DNA from: Sphingomonas sp.
GTDB lineage: Bacteria > Pseudomonadota > Alphaproteobacteria > Sphingomonadales > Sphingomonadaceae
Direction of reading: 5' to 3'
Assembly (NCBI RefSeq): GCF_019635455.1
Contig: NZ_JAHBZJ010000002.1
Location: 368,674-432,673, forward strand
DNA: 64,000 nt
The notes below the pieces were generated by a model. It worked only from the letters and a program-made list of their open reading frames with translations, searched no databases and was not told the origin of the DNA. Of the stretch, positions 7,912 to 17,132 are shown in pieces. The translations under genes and the position numbers were made by a program. How positions within the stretch are numbered: position 1 is the stretch's first letter; the number at the start of each line of letters is the position of its first letter.

Positions 7912-8969
7912 GTGCGCCTGTGGAATTATGCGCAGGGGACGGCGGAGGATTGCGCCGTCACCATCGATTTCGCGAGCGTGACGGGCGGGTTCCTGTTGCC
8001 GGACGAGGCCGATCCGGTGTGGGCAGGCGATGTCGATCGGATGTTCGTGAGCCTGGCGCCGCAGGGCTATATCCGGCATTCGATGTGTTGCAGCTTGAGG
8101 ATTATGAGTGGGCAGCAGCAGGCAACGCCGTCGCGACGGCGCGCGGCGTGGCACAGGCGCAGGAGCGGTTGGGCTATCCGGCCGGACGTCAGCATTATTT
8201 CGCGGGCTTTGTGCGCGATCCGGAGGACGCACACCAGTGGCGCGGTATCGCGGCCGCGGCCGATGCGGCGCGCTCGCGGGGGGTGGCGGCGACCTTCATC
8301 TGGGCGCTGCCTCAGGTGATCCGCGACGGCTTCGTCGCGTTCGATCAGGAGGAAGAGATGCAGGCGTTCGACGATGTGCTGTTCCCGATCGCCCTGGGAC
8401 AAGAAGCCGAGGTGGCACCGGAAGTATCGACCGCGATTCTGACGAGCGCGGGCGGTCATGAAGCACGCAGCGCCGCCTGGGCCGAGGCGCGGACCCGGTA
8501 CGATGTGGGACCCGGAGTGCGCGGAGAGGCCGACATTCGCGCGTTGCTGGCATTCTATCGCGCGCGGATGGGGCCGGCGCGCGCGTTTCGCCTGCGCGAT
8601 CCGTTCGATGCGTGTTCGAATGCCGATGGCGCCCCGACGCCGATCGATCAGTTGATCGGCACCGGCGACGACGCGACCCAGATGTTCGCACTGGTGAAAC
8701 ATTATGGCGAGGTGAGGCGGCGGATCACGCGGCCGGTCGCCGGGACCGTCCGCGTCGCGATCGACGGCGTCGAGACGACTGCCTTCGCGCTTGGCGAGCG
8801 GGGCATGGTGATGCTGGACGAGGCGCCCGAGGCCGAGTCGCTGGTGACCGCAGGGTTCCGATTCGATGTCGTGGTGCGATTTGCAGAGGATTCGCTGAGC
8901 GTGAACCGCGCGACCTTCATGGCCGGGGCGGCGATGCATGTGCCGCTGGTGGAGGTTCGGGAGGCTTAG
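7903..8969 (+). pseudogene. GTA tail TIM-barrel/DUF2460 protein, internally deleted
   Basis: Two pieces of one sphingomonad-type tail protein are joined. Piece 1 (7903-8071, frame +1 relative to the portal start) reads VRLWNYAQGTAEDCAV through ADPVWAGDVDRMFVSLAPQGY. Piece 2 (about 8072-8969, portal frame) starts at FDVLQLEDYEW, the end of the glycoside-hydrolase-like TIM barrel (QERLGYP, QHYFAGFV, ATFIWALPQVIRDGF). It then runs into a complete DUF2460 domain (ARTRYDVGPGVR, RAFRLRDPFD, IGTGDDATQMFALVKHY). DUF2460 corresponds to RcGTA g12, a distal tail component. A few hundred residues between the pieces are missing and the frame changes, so the gene cannot make the full product. Confidence 0.7.
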
Positions 8970-9092
8970 GGAAGGCGCGCAAGCGGGTTTGACGAATCCG
9001 TTCAAAACGCGCGCCGGCCGACCGGGCGCGAGCGGGTGGTGGTCACGACGGTCGTGATGACTCGGCATGGCGCAGCAGGGGAGAGGGTGAGT

Positions 9093-9899
9093 ATGACCTG
9101 GCTGGATGAGCCGTTGGCGACGATCGCGCTGTGTTGGCGGATCGAGCGGCTGGACGGGGTGGCGATCGGTCTCACCGCGCATGACCGCGATCTGGTAGTG
9201 GACGGCTTTCTGTATCGCGCCGCGCCGGGGATGACCCCTTCGGCGATCCGGCGCAGCGCCGATTTCGACGCCGACAGCATGGACGTGACCGGCGCACTGA
9301 GCGGCGCTGCGATCGGTGAAACCGACCTGTTGGCCGGGCGCTGGGACGGCGCGCGCGTTGCGCTGTTCGCGGTCGACTGGAGTGATCCGGTGGCGCCGGT
9401 GCCACTGGGCGAGGGCGCGATCGGTGCGGTGGAGACGCGGGCGGGGACGCTGACCGCCGAACTGCGCGGGATCGCCGCGCGGCTGGAGGCGCCGATATGC
9501 GAGGTGACGTCGCCCGAATGCCGCGCGGAACTGGGCGACAGGCGATGCCGGGTGCCGATGGCGGGCCGAAAGCGCATTGCCCGGGTGATCGCGGCGGAGG
9601 GTGCGGCGCTGATGCTGGATCGGGCCGAACCCCTGGCGGGGGCGTGGACGGGCGGCAGGGTCCGCTGGTTGACCGGGCCGAATACCGGGCTGACGGGCTG
9701 GATCGCACTATCGGATGGGGCGGGGGTGACGTTGAGGGAGTCGCCGCGCTTCGACGCGTCGGACGCATTGGTCGAGGTGAGCGAGGGGTGCGACAAGTCG
9801 ATCGCGACCTGTGCCACGCGATTCGGAAATGCGGCGAATTTTCGCGGTGAACCCTATCTGCCGGGGATCGACCTGCTGACCCGGTATCCGGGGGCATGA
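9093..9899 (+). CDS. DUF2163 GTA tail/baseplate protein
   Basis: The 268-residue protein starts at ATG 9093 after GGGGAGAGG; the longer in-frame extension to 9036 lacks a ribosome site. It matches the DUF2163 family (RcGTA g13, a baseplate hub component). There is an N-terminal domain with GLTAHDRDLVVDGFLYRAAPG, and a C-terminal Cys-rich part with EVTSPECRAELGDRRCRVP and GCDKSIATCATRFGNAANF then RGEPYLPG. The four cysteines may bind a metal or an Fe-S cluster. It overlaps the peptidase gene by 4 nt and follows the normal GTA order. It appears intact. Confidence 0.85.
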   Translation: MTWLDEPLATIALCWRIERLDGVAIGLTAHDRDLVVDGFLYRAAPGMTPSAIRRSADFDADSMDVTGALSGAAIGETDLLAGRWDGARVALFAVDWSDPVAPVPLGEGAIGAVETRAGTLTAELRGIAARLEAPICEVTSPECRAELGDRRCRVPMAGRKRIARVIAAEGAALMLDRAEPLAGAWTGGRVRWLTGPNTGLTGWIALSDGAGVTLRESPRFDASDALVEVSEGCDKSIATCATRFGNAANFRGEPYLPGIDLLTRYPGA

Positions 9900-10267
9900 C
9901 GCCGCTGACGCGCGCGCGGGCAGCGATCGGAACGCGGTTTCGGCTGCACGGGCGGAACGTGTCCGAAGGGCTGGATTGCGTCGGACTCGCCGCGCTCGCT
10001 TATGGAGCGGGGGTGCCGAGCGGCTACGCGTTGCGAAGCCGTGACATCGGCGCGGTACGGCGCGCGGTAGGCGCCGCTGGGCTGCCGGACGCGTCCGTCG
10101 CGCGTCCGGGCGATCTGGTGCTGTTCGAGGCGGGGCCAGGGCAGCTGCACCTGGCGATCGATTGCGGCGATGGCGTGATCCACGCGGATGCCGCCCTGCG
10201 TCGGGTGGTTGAGCGTCCGGGCGCGGCGCCCTGGCCCGAACTGGCGCGTTGGCGAGCGGAGGATTGA
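9896..10267 (+). CDS. NlpC/P60-type cell-wall peptidase of the GTA tail
   Basis: The 123-residue papain-like domain has catalytic Cys28 in EGLDCVGLAALAY and His85 in PGQLHLAIDC; His96 (VIHADA) is a possible third member. It corresponds in order and type to RcGTA g14, which trims peptidoglycan at the tail tip so that DNA can enter the recipient. The ATG overlaps the DUF2163 stop by 4 nt and the stop abuts the next ATG. The length is close to that of its relatives and no damage is seen. Confidence 0.85.
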   Translation: MTPLTRARAAIGTRFRLHGRNVSEGLDCVGLAALAYGAGVPSGYALRSRDIGAVRRAVGAAGLPDASVARPGDLVLFEAGPGQLHLAIDCGDGVIHADAALRRVVERPGAAPWPELARWRAED

Positions 10268-12413
10268 ATGGCGACACTGGTTCTGACCACCGTCGGTGGC
10301 GCGATCGGCGGGCCGATCGGCGCGATGCTGGGCGGCCTGATCGGCCAGAGCGTCGATCGCGAACTGCTGTCTGCCGAAAGTGGGCGTGAGGGGCCGCGCC
10401 TGGACTGAGCGGCGGATTCAGACGTCGAGCTACAGCGCCTGGTCCCGTGATTGCCCGGGGACGAGGATGCGCGCTGCCGGATCGGTGAGATCTGGGCGAC
10501 CGACCTGACGAACAGTGCACGCGATGGCGGCAGCCCGATGACCGAGTTGATGCCAGCCAGCGCGTCGCTTGCAGTGGCGTTGAAATGGCGCGGCCGATCC
10601 TGTCGGTTGGCCGATCTGGGCAGATGGCAAGCTGTTGCGCGGGCGGCGGCGACTGGCGAGCTCGACCGGGTTTCGTCTCCTTATACCGGCAGCGAGAGAC
10701 GCAGGTGTGGCCGACCCCTGATCGCATCGGCCGAGGGAATGGGCTGTGTCCGGCGCATCGCGGTGTCGCCTATGCGTGTTCGAGAATATGGAACTGGCGG
10801 ATTTCGGTAATCGGATCCCCTCGCTCACCTTCGAAATCGTTGCGGACTCCGAGCCGGTTTCCATCGGCGCGATCGCGCGGGATGTGGGAGATATCGCCGA
10901 CGCGGGGGGCGACGCGGGCCTGTGGCTGGACGGCTATTCGGCCTATGGCGGATCGGCGCGCGCGGTGATCGAGCGGCTGGCCGATGCCGCAGGGGCGTGG
11001 CCCATGCAGGGGGACACCGGGGTGCAGCTGGCGGTTGGGTCCGGCGCGGCGACAAATGTCCGTGACCACGATCGTGGCGCCGGGGCGATCCGCACATTGA
11101 CACCCGCCGATCGCGTGCCGACGCGGGTGACGGTCAGCCATTACGATCCAGCTCGCGATTACCAGGCGGGCCTGCAATCCTCGACACGCCCCGGAAGCGG
11201 TTATCGCAACGAAGCGATCGAATTGCCGGCGGCGCTGTCGGCAGCGGCCGCCAAGCATGTCGCGGACTCGCGCCTCGCGCAGATGATGGCGGAGCGCGAG
11301 CGGCGGACCATTTGCCCCGGCTGGTCCGGGCTGGCGATCGCGCCCGGAAACCGCGTCCGGATTGAGGGCGAGAGCGGCATCTGGCGCGTCGGCGTCGCAG
11401 CACTCGATCACGCGCGACCCACGCTGGAACTGATCGCCATCGCGCCCGCCCAGCTGATGCCGGTCGCCGCGTCCGGGCGTGTGCTGGGTGCGCCCGACCT
11501 GATCGAGGGAACGACCGTGCTGTACGCGTGCGAGATGCCGAATCCGACCGCAGCTTCGCTTGCCGCGCCTCGCCTGCTTGTCTTTGCGAGTGGAACCGAG
11601 GCGGGGTGGCGGCGCGCGGCGCTGTCGATGAGCATGGACGGCGGCGCGAGCTGGGAGGCGATCGGCGCGACGGCGGCGCCGGCGATCATGGGGACCGTCG
11701 AAAGCGGCCCGGGCGCCTGTACGCTGCCGGTAGAGGACCGGCACAATGTCGTCGTCGTCCAGCTGGGCCATGGCGCAATGCAGCTGAACGACGCGTCGCC
11801 GGCCGCGCTGGACGCCGGCGCGAACCTGGCGCTGGTCGGCGACGAACTGTTGCAGTTCGGGCGTGCGGAGCCGCTGGGAGCGGGTCGCTGGCGACTTTCG
11901 ACCCTGTGGCGCGGGCGGCGTGGAACCGAGCATGCGATCGGCGGCGCGAGCGCTGGCGATCGCTTCGTGCTGCTGGAGCAGGACCGCGCGAAGCCGCTGG
12001 ACCTGCCGGCAGGGTTTCGCGGATCCGTTGCGATCATGGCGATGTCCGCGAACGCGGCGGAACCCGCGACCGCCGATGCGGTGGCGGATGGCGCTTCGAC
12101 GCGGCCGCCATCGCCAGTGGCGCCGCGCCAGCAGGTTCAGCCCGATGGCGCGATCGTCCTGCGGTGGGTGCGGCGAAGCCGGGGTGGATGGCAGTGGATC
12201 GACGGCGTGGACGCGCCGATCGGCGAGGAGGCGGAGCGTTACACGTTGCACTTCTCGCGGTCGGGCGAGGACGCGTGGATCGAATCGACATCCGAGGCCC
12301 TGTTCACCGTCCCCACCGCGTGGCGCGATGCGGGGCCGCTGACGGTGGAGATTCGCCAGCAGGGCGACCATGGCGCCTCGCTGCCGCTGTTTGCGCTCAT
12401 TCCTGCGATCTGA
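10268..12413 (+). pseudogene. gpJ-like tail-tip/host-specificity protein with clustered frameshifts
   Basis: The N-terminus is normal for 46 residues (MATLVLTTVGGAIGGPIG to GREGPRL) and then stops at 10406. Family residues continue in changing frames: RIQTSSYS and MRAAGSV (10416-10487), IWATDLT (10490-10510), ARPILSVG (about 10588), IWADGKLLRG (10614), YTGSE, PLIASAEGMG, CPAHRGVAYA. From about 10774 to 12413 one frame is open for ~547 codons (FENMELADFGNRIPSL onward, ending FALIPAI). Several shifts look like single-base losses, for example one G between GCG and TGTTCGAG at about 10776. This is the RcGTA g15 equivalent. All damage lies in about 380 bp. Confidence 0.75.
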
Positions 12414-12424
12414 AGGAGAGACCG

Positions 12425-12931
12425 ATGTCCGATTCGCCGCGCTTTGCGCTGCCCCTGCTGAATGCGGGGCAAGCGCAGAAGGAAGTGTCTCATAACGAGG
12501 CGATCGTCCTGATTGACGCGATGCTCGCGCCTTCGGCGATCGCGGCGGGTATCAACGTCCCGCCCGACACGCCGGAACCGGGACAGTGCTGGATCGTCGG
12601 GACGGCGCCGACCGGCGCGTGGGCGGGGTGGGCCGAGGCCCTGGCGATGTGGACCGATGGCGGCTGGCGGTTCGTGTCGCCGCGTTTGGGGCTGAGGATA
12701 ACGATGGAGGGTAACGGCCTCGTGGCGGCGTATGGCGATGCGGGATGGTCGATCGGTGTCCTCGCGGGATCGGCGCTACGAATCGGCGGGGACCAGGTGG
12801 TCGGCGCGAGGCTATCGGCGATCGCCGCCCCCGCAGGCGGTTCGACCGTCGATGTCGAGGCCCGCGCGGCGATCGATTCGATCCTTTTCGCGCTGCGCAC
12901 GCACGGGTTGATCGCCACCACAGAACTGTGA
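12425..12931 (+). CDS. DUF2793 protein at the end of the GTA-like module
   Basis: The 168-residue protein starts at ATG 12425, 11 nt after the gpJ-like stop and behind GGAGAG. The N-terminus (RFALPLLNAGQAQKEVSHNEA) is the DUF2793 signature, followed by GQCWIVG, WTDGGWRFVSPR and a C-terminal helix. DUF2793 genes commonly close GTA-like or prophage tail modules in alphaproteobacteria and are presumed tail-fibre-associated or structural. The last residues (FALRTHGLI) match family ends. It is intact. Confidence 0.75.
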   Translation: MSDSPRFALPLLNAGQAQKEVSHNEAIVLIDAMLAPSAIAAGINVPPDTPEPGQCWIVGTAPTGAWAGWAEALAMWTDGGWRFVSPRLGLRITMEGNGLVAAYGDAGWSIGVLAGSALRIGGDQVVGARLSAIAAPAGGSTVDVEARAAIDSILFALRTHGLIATTEL

Positions 12932-13030
12932 CGTTACGGCAACAGTCCCCGGATTTTGTTCGCTTGCGCGGAAACTTTCGAGCGAGTAGGAAGTTAGCGC
13001 TGTCCGACGTGACAACCAAGAAAGGGGATT

Positions 13031-14158
13031 ATGATGCGGAAGCTTGCCGTTACTTTGGCACTCGCTTCGACTGCGCTCAGCACGCCCGCCCTCGCCCGCG
13101 ATGATGCGTGGTATGTGGGCGTCGAAGGCGGCGCGATGATCGTCGAAGACATCAATTACGATATCGGCGCGGCCACGAAAGCGGGCGTTGTCGATCACGA
13201 CTATGGCTGGGATGTCGGTGGCACCGTCGGTTACGACTTTGGTGGTTTCCGTGCCGAGGCCGAGGTCAGCTATCGCCGGGCCGGCATCGAATCGTACCGC
13301 TCGACGGTCACGACGCCGTTTCGCAATGCCGCGAACGCGTTGGTGAATGCCCCGGCGGGTACCTATGACTATGCTGGTGGCCGCACTTCGGCGCTCAGCT
13401 TCATGGTCAACGGCATGGTCGATTTCGGCGCCGATGACGGCGTCCAGGGCTTCCTGGGCGGTGGCGTCGGTGTGGCGCGCGTGAAGGAGACCGTCGGTCT
13501 CAACACGCGTGGGCCGTTCCTCGACGATTCCGACACCGTGTTCGCGTGGCAGGTCATCGCTGGCCTGCGTCAGCCGATCACCGACAACATCGACGTGACG
13601 CTGAAGTATCGCTTCTTCAATGCGGACAATGTCCGCCTGGTCGATGTAACCGGTCGCTCCTTCAATGGTGGCTTCCGTTCGCACAGCCTGATGGGTGGCG
13701 TCACGTTCAACTTCGGCGCACCGCCGGCTCCGCCGCCGCCGCCGCCTCCCCCGCCTCCCCCGCCGCCTCCGGCGCCGACCCCGCCGCCGCCGCCGCCTCC
13801 GGTGGTCTGCACTCCGGGGCCGTACATCGTGTTCTTCGAGTGGGACAAGTCGGACATCACGCCCGAGGCGGCCGGCATTCTCGACAACGCGATCTCGGCG
13901 TACCAGAACTGCGGCAATGCGCAGGTCATGCTGGCGGGCCACGCCGACCGTTCGGGTTCGGCGAGCTACAACGTCGGTCTGTCGCAGCGTCGTGCGGACT
14001 CGGTCCGTGCCTATATGAGCGGTCGGGGCATCCCGGACGGCGTCATCAGCACGGAAGCGTTCGGCGAAAGCCGTCCGCGCGTCGAGACTGCCGATGGCGT
14101 CCGCGAACTGCAGAACCGTCGCGTGGAAATCACTTACGGTCCGGGTTCGGGCATGTAA
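13031..14158 (+). CDS. OmpA-family outer membrane protein with poly-proline linker
   Basis: The 375-residue protein has a signal peptide (RKLAVTLALASTALSTPALA), an N-terminal beta-barrel (WYVGVEGGAMIV, YDFGGFRAEAEVSYR, ending GGVTFNFG), a Pro-rich linker of about 30 residues at 235-263, and a C-terminal OmpA peptidoglycan-binding domain. That domain contains FFEWDKSDITPEA, GHADRSGSASYNVGLSQRRA and NRRVEITYG, with the expected Asp and Arg ligands for diaminopimelate. It tethers the outer membrane to the cell wall. ATGATG at 13031/13034 leaves the start ambiguous by one codon; AAAGGGG lies upstream. Its codon use is that of a highly expressed gene. Confidence 0.92.
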   Translation: MMRKLAVTLALASTALSTPALARDDAWYVGVEGGAMIVEDINYDIGAATKAGVVDHDYGWDVGGTVGYDFGGFRAEAEVSYRRAGIESYRSTVTTPFRNAANALVNAPAGTYDYAGGRTSALSFMVNGMVDFGADDGVQGFLGGGVGVARVKETVGLNTRGPFLDDSDTVFAWQVIAGLRQPITDNIDVTLKYRFFNADNVRLVDVTGRSFNGGFRSHSLMGGVTFNFGAPPAPPPPPPPPPPPPPPAPTPPPPPPPVVCTPGPYIVFFEWDKSDITPEAAGILDNAISAYQNCGNAQVMLAGHADRSGSASYNVGLSQRRADSVRAYMSGRGIPDGVISTEAFGESRPRVETADGVRELQNRRVEITYGPGSGM

Positions 14159-14192
14159 GCCACGCGGTCCGTCTTGCGGATCGAACGAATTG

Positions 14193-14221
14193 GGGAGGTC
14201 GGGCAACCGGCCTCCCTTTTT
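14193..14221 (+). terminator. Rho-independent terminator of the ompA-like gene
   Basis: GGGAGG (14193-14198) pairs with CCTCCC (14211-14216). The stem extends inward through a T-G wobble and CGG/CCG around a short GCAA loop, and is followed by five T. It lies 35 bp after the stop codon. This is a good intrinsic terminator for an abundant mRNA. Confidence 0.8.
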
Positions 14222-14337
14222 CGTTATCCAGCGATTCTTCTGCGCGCTTACTTGCGCGCACGCGAGTTGGTTTCAGCGATATGCTTGCGGTTCCAAACGA
14301 TGGGTGCGCCGCGAGTCCGGCATGGAAGCGCGATGTG

Positions 14338-15027
14338 ATGGGACATCGGATCGATCCCGCAAATGGATGTACGCTGCCAACCGATGGTGCTGAACACATC
14401 GCTGCGGCAATCGCGCCGGAGGTGGACGCGTTCCGCGCTCTCCTCACTGGCCTTCCCGATCGTCGTGCCGGAATCCGCCTGTCCGGGAGGCGCGATCTTG
14501 AGGCGCTTGTTCACCCCGGTCGATCCGCCGCCATTCGGCGGCTACCCGGCTTCTCCGACCTCACCCGTCCGGTTCGCGCTATCTGCTTCGACAAGAGCGC
14601 CGCGATCAACTGGTCGCTCGCCTGGCACCAGGATCGCACGATATGTGTGAAGCACCGGCGCGAAGCGCCGGGCTTCGGCCCCTGGACCGTGAAGGCCGGG
14701 ATGTTGCACGTCGCGCCGCCGATCGCGGTGCTGGAGCACATGCTCACCGTCCGCTTCCACCTCGACGATGTCGATGCCGATAATGCGCCCCTGCTCATCG
14801 CGCCCGGATCGCACCGGTGCGGACGTATCCCGGAAGATCAGATCGACGCGGTTGTTGCGCGGTTTGGCATAAGAGCGTGCCACGCCATGGCAGGCGATGC
14901 GTGGGTCTATTCAACCCCTATCCTCCATGCGTCGCAGGCTGCGCGCATTCCCCATCGACGGCGGGTCCTCCAGATCGACTATGCCGATTTCGACCTGCCC
15001 TGCGGTCTCGAATGGTCAGGCATCTGA
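14338..15027 (+). CDS. phytanoyl-CoA dioxygenase (PhyH)-like Fe(II)/2-oxoglutarate oxygenase
   Basis: From ATG 14338 (GGAAG nine bases upstream) the protein has 229 residues; ATG 14281 would add 19. The Fe-binding His-x-Asp is in LAWHQDRTICV, and the distal His is in PILHASQAA. Arg residues in the IPHRRRVLQIDYAD block could bind 2-oxoglutarate. GMLHVAPPIAVLEHMLTVRFHLDDVD and LLIAPGSHR are typical PhyH barrel strands. The substrate is unknown. Its 3' end overlaps the convergent ygfZ by 12 bp. Confidence 0.75.
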   Translation: MGHRIDPANGCTLPTDGAEHIAAAIAPEVDAFRALLTGLPDRRAGIRLSGRRDLEALVHPGRSAAIRRLPGFSDLTRPVRAICFDKSAAINWSLAWHQDRTICVKHRREAPGFGPWTVKAGMLHVAPPIAVLEHMLTVRFHLDDVDADNAPLLIAPGSHRCGRIPEDQIDAVVARFGIRACHAMAGDAWVYSTPILHASQAARIPHRRRVLQIDYADFDLPCGLEWSGI

Positions 15028-15744
15028 ATTCAGCGCCGCTACGAGCCAGGAGGGCGTGCGCGCGTCTCCGAGCGCGTCGATGCGCCGATGCTCGATCATC
15101 AGCCCGAGTTCCGGATAGACGGCGCGCGTCCGCTCCCCCGCTTCGCCCAGCGGAGCGACGACAAGGCGGCGAGTCACCTTCGCGCGATGATGCATCCGTG
15201 CGGTATTCTCCTGGCCGACATAGCAGCCCTTGGCATAACTGACGCCGTTCAGTTCACCCGCGTTGCACTCCAGCCACAATGTCCGGTCCTGCCCCAATTC
15301 GCCGATCCCCTCGGTAACGCCGCGCCGCAAGCGATGCGCGCGCCATGCGTGCGACGCATCAGCCCCTTCGGCAGCACCGAGCCAGCGCATCCCAAGCGCA
15401 GCGAGTCGGGGGTCCGGCACGCCGGCATCCGTGCCAGCGGCCCAATGCACGCCCCCCTCAATCTGATCGATGGCGACCGCACGCCGCAACCGATAGATGC
15501 CAAGCCGTCGGGCAAGCGCCTCCGCCTGACTCCTCTCGCAATCGATCAGCACCGCATCGCCATCGTCCCACAGGATGAAGTCGAACAACGCCTTGCCCTG
15601 TGGTGTGAGCAGGCCTGCCCATTGCGGCATGTCCGGGCGCACCGCCCCGACGTCCTGTGTCACCAGGCCTTGCAGAAATCCGCGCGAATCGTCTCCGGAA
15701 ACGCGCAGCAGCGCGCGATCGGCAAGCAGGGTAGCCTCAGTCAT
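15016..15744 (-). CDS. ygfZ: YgfZ/GcvT-fold folate-dependent Fe-S cluster protein
   Basis: The 242-residue protein (from MTEATLLADRALLRVSG) has the YgfZ signature KGCYVGQENTARMHHR near residue 185, including the conserved Cys, and N-terminal GFLQGLVTQDV. YgfZ uses folate to help make or repair certain Fe-S enzymes and supports tRNA modification in the cytoplasm. An upstream in-frame ATG at 15798 would overlap pyrC, so 15744 is chosen. It is divergent from pyrC with 44 bp between them and convergent with the PhyH-like gene. Confidence 0.85.
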   Translation of the reverse strand: MTEATLLADRALLRVSGDDSRGFLQGLVTQDVGAVRPDMPQWAGLLTPQGKALFDFILWDDGDAVLIDCERSQAEALARRLGIYRLRRAVAIDQIEGGVHWAAGTDAGVPDPRLAALGMRWLGAAEGADASHAWRAHRLRRGVTEGIGELGQDRTLWLECNAGELNGVSYAKGCYVGQENTARMHHRAKVTRRLVVAPLGEAGERTRAVYPELGLMIEHRRIDALGDARTPSWLVAALNSDA

Positions 15745-15788
15745 ACCGAACAGGTAGGACGGCCCAGGGGCGACCGAAAGAGGCTGAC

Positions 15789-17114
15789 ATGGCGACATAT
15801 GATCTCCTGCTGACCGGCGGCACCGTCCACTTGCCGGGAGGAGCGGCGCAAACCGGCATCGGCGTGCGCGATGGCAGGATCGTCGCGATCGGTGCGCACG
15901 GCGATGCGGCGCAGGTGATCGATTGCACCGGCCTCGACATCCTGCCCGGAGTCATCGACAGCCAGGTTCATTTTCGCGAACCGGGACTAGAGGCCAAGGA
16001 GGATCTGGAGAGCGGAAGTCGCGCGGCGGTGCTGGGCGGTGTGACCGCGGTGTTCGAAATGCCGAACACCAAGCCCAACACCGACAGCGCCGATGCGGTC
16101 GCGGACAAGCTGAAGCGCGCGGCGAACCGGATGTGGTGCGACCACGCCTTTTATGTCGGCGCGACCAACCATAATGCCGAGCATCTCGCCGAGCTGGAAC
16201 GGCTGCCCGGCACGGCGGGCGTCAAGATCTTCATGGGCGCATCGACCGGCGACCTGCTGGTATCGGATGATGCGAACCTTGCGCGGGTACTCGCATCCGG
16301 CCATCGCCGGGTCGCGATTCATGCCGAGGACGAGGAGCGCATGAACGCCCGCGCCGGCGAGCGTGTGGTGGGCGACCCGTCGAGCCACCCGGTGTGGCGC
16401 GATGACGAAAGCGCGATGCTGGCGACGCGGCGCATCCTGACGCTCGCCCGGGCGGCACGGCGGCGCATCCATGTGCTGCACGTGACGACGCCGGCCGAGC
16501 TCGAACTGCTCGGCCGGAACAAGGATATCGCGACGTGCGAGGTCACGCCGCAGCATCTGACGCTGGCGGCGGAGGACGCCTATCCGCGACTTGGCAGTCA
16601 TGCGCAAATGAACCCGCCAATCCGATCCGGTGCGCATCGCGACGGGCTATGGCACTGGCTCAACCAGGGGGTGCCGGACGTGCTGGGATCCGATCACGCG
16701 CCGCATACGATCGAGGAGAAGGCGCGGCCCTATCCGGCAAGTCCGAGCGGCATGCCGGGCGTGCAGACGATCCTGCCGCTGATGCTGGATCATGTCGCCA
16801 GTGGACGGCTGACCTTGCCACGGCTGATCGACCTTATGTGTTCGGGGCCACAGCGGATATTCGGGATCGTCGGCAAGGGGAGGATCGTTCCCGGCTATGA
16901 TGCCGACTTCACGATCGTCGATCTGAAGGCGAAATGGACGATCGGGGAGGACTGGCTCGCTTCGCGCTGTGGCTGGTCGCCCTTTACCGGCATGACGCTC
17001 ACCGGAAAGCCGGTGGGGACGATCATTCGCGGCAACCGCGTGATGTGGGACAGCGAACTGGCCGATAGCGCGATCGGCCAGCCAGTCCGGTTCGAAGCGG
17101 TCGAATTCGGATAA
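15789..17114 (+). CDS. pyrC: dihydroorotase, class I
   Basis: The 441-residue amidohydrolase closes carbamoyl-aspartate to dihydroorotate in pyrimidine synthesis. The metal-binding strand is GVIDSQVHFREPG; Gln in place of the first His is seen in some class I members. MPNTKPNTD, VKIFMGASTGDL, IHAEDEERM and the catalytic DVLGSDHAPHT follow in order. The C-terminal KGRIVPGYDADFTIVDL closes the composite domain. GAGG precedes the ATG. In many alphaproteobacteria pyrC neighbours plsY, dprA and topA, as in this window. Confidence 0.93.
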   Translation: MATYDLLLTGGTVHLPGGAAQTGIGVRDGRIVAIGAHGDAAQVIDCTGLDILPGVIDSQVHFREPGLEAKEDLESGSRAAVLGGVTAVFEMPNTKPNTDSADAVADKLKRAANRMWCDHAFYVGATNHNAEHLAELERLPGTAGVKIFMGASTGDLLVSDDANLARVLASGHRRVAIHAEDEERMNARAGERVVGDPSSHPVWRDDESAMLATRRILTLARAARRRIHVLHVTTPAELELLGRNKDIATCEVTPQHLTLAAEDAYPRLGSHAQMNPPIRSGAHRDGLWHWLNQGVPDVLGSDHAPHTIEEKARPYPASPSGMPGVQTILPLMLDHVASGRLTLPRLIDLMCSGPQRIFGIVGKGRIVPGYDADFTIVDLKAKWTIGEDWLASRCGWSPFTGMTLTGKPVGTIIRGNRVMWDSELADSAIGQPVRFEAVEFG

Positions 17115-17132
17115 CCCCCGCGGTTATTTTTT
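17111..17132 (+). terminator. intrinsic terminator of pyrC overlapping the topA 3' end
   Basis: ATAACC (17111-17116) pairs with GGTTAT (17122-17127) around CCCGC and is followed by a run of T. The pyrC stop codon is inside the left arm, and the topA stop (TAA on the minus strand) is at 17124-17126. The element is therefore shared by two convergent genes. Confidence 0.6.

Noticed and set aside
13725..13802. CCG/CCT-rich short tandem repeats, possible microsatellite or CRISPR-like repeat
   Set aside because: They are in-frame proline codons of the linker in the OmpA-family protein; there are no spacers of equal length.
12812..14206. A 464-codon minus-strand open frame over the OmpA gene
   Set aside because: Arg/Asp/His-biased shadow of the OmpA codons; the sense strand has signal peptide, barrel and OmpA domain plus a terminator.
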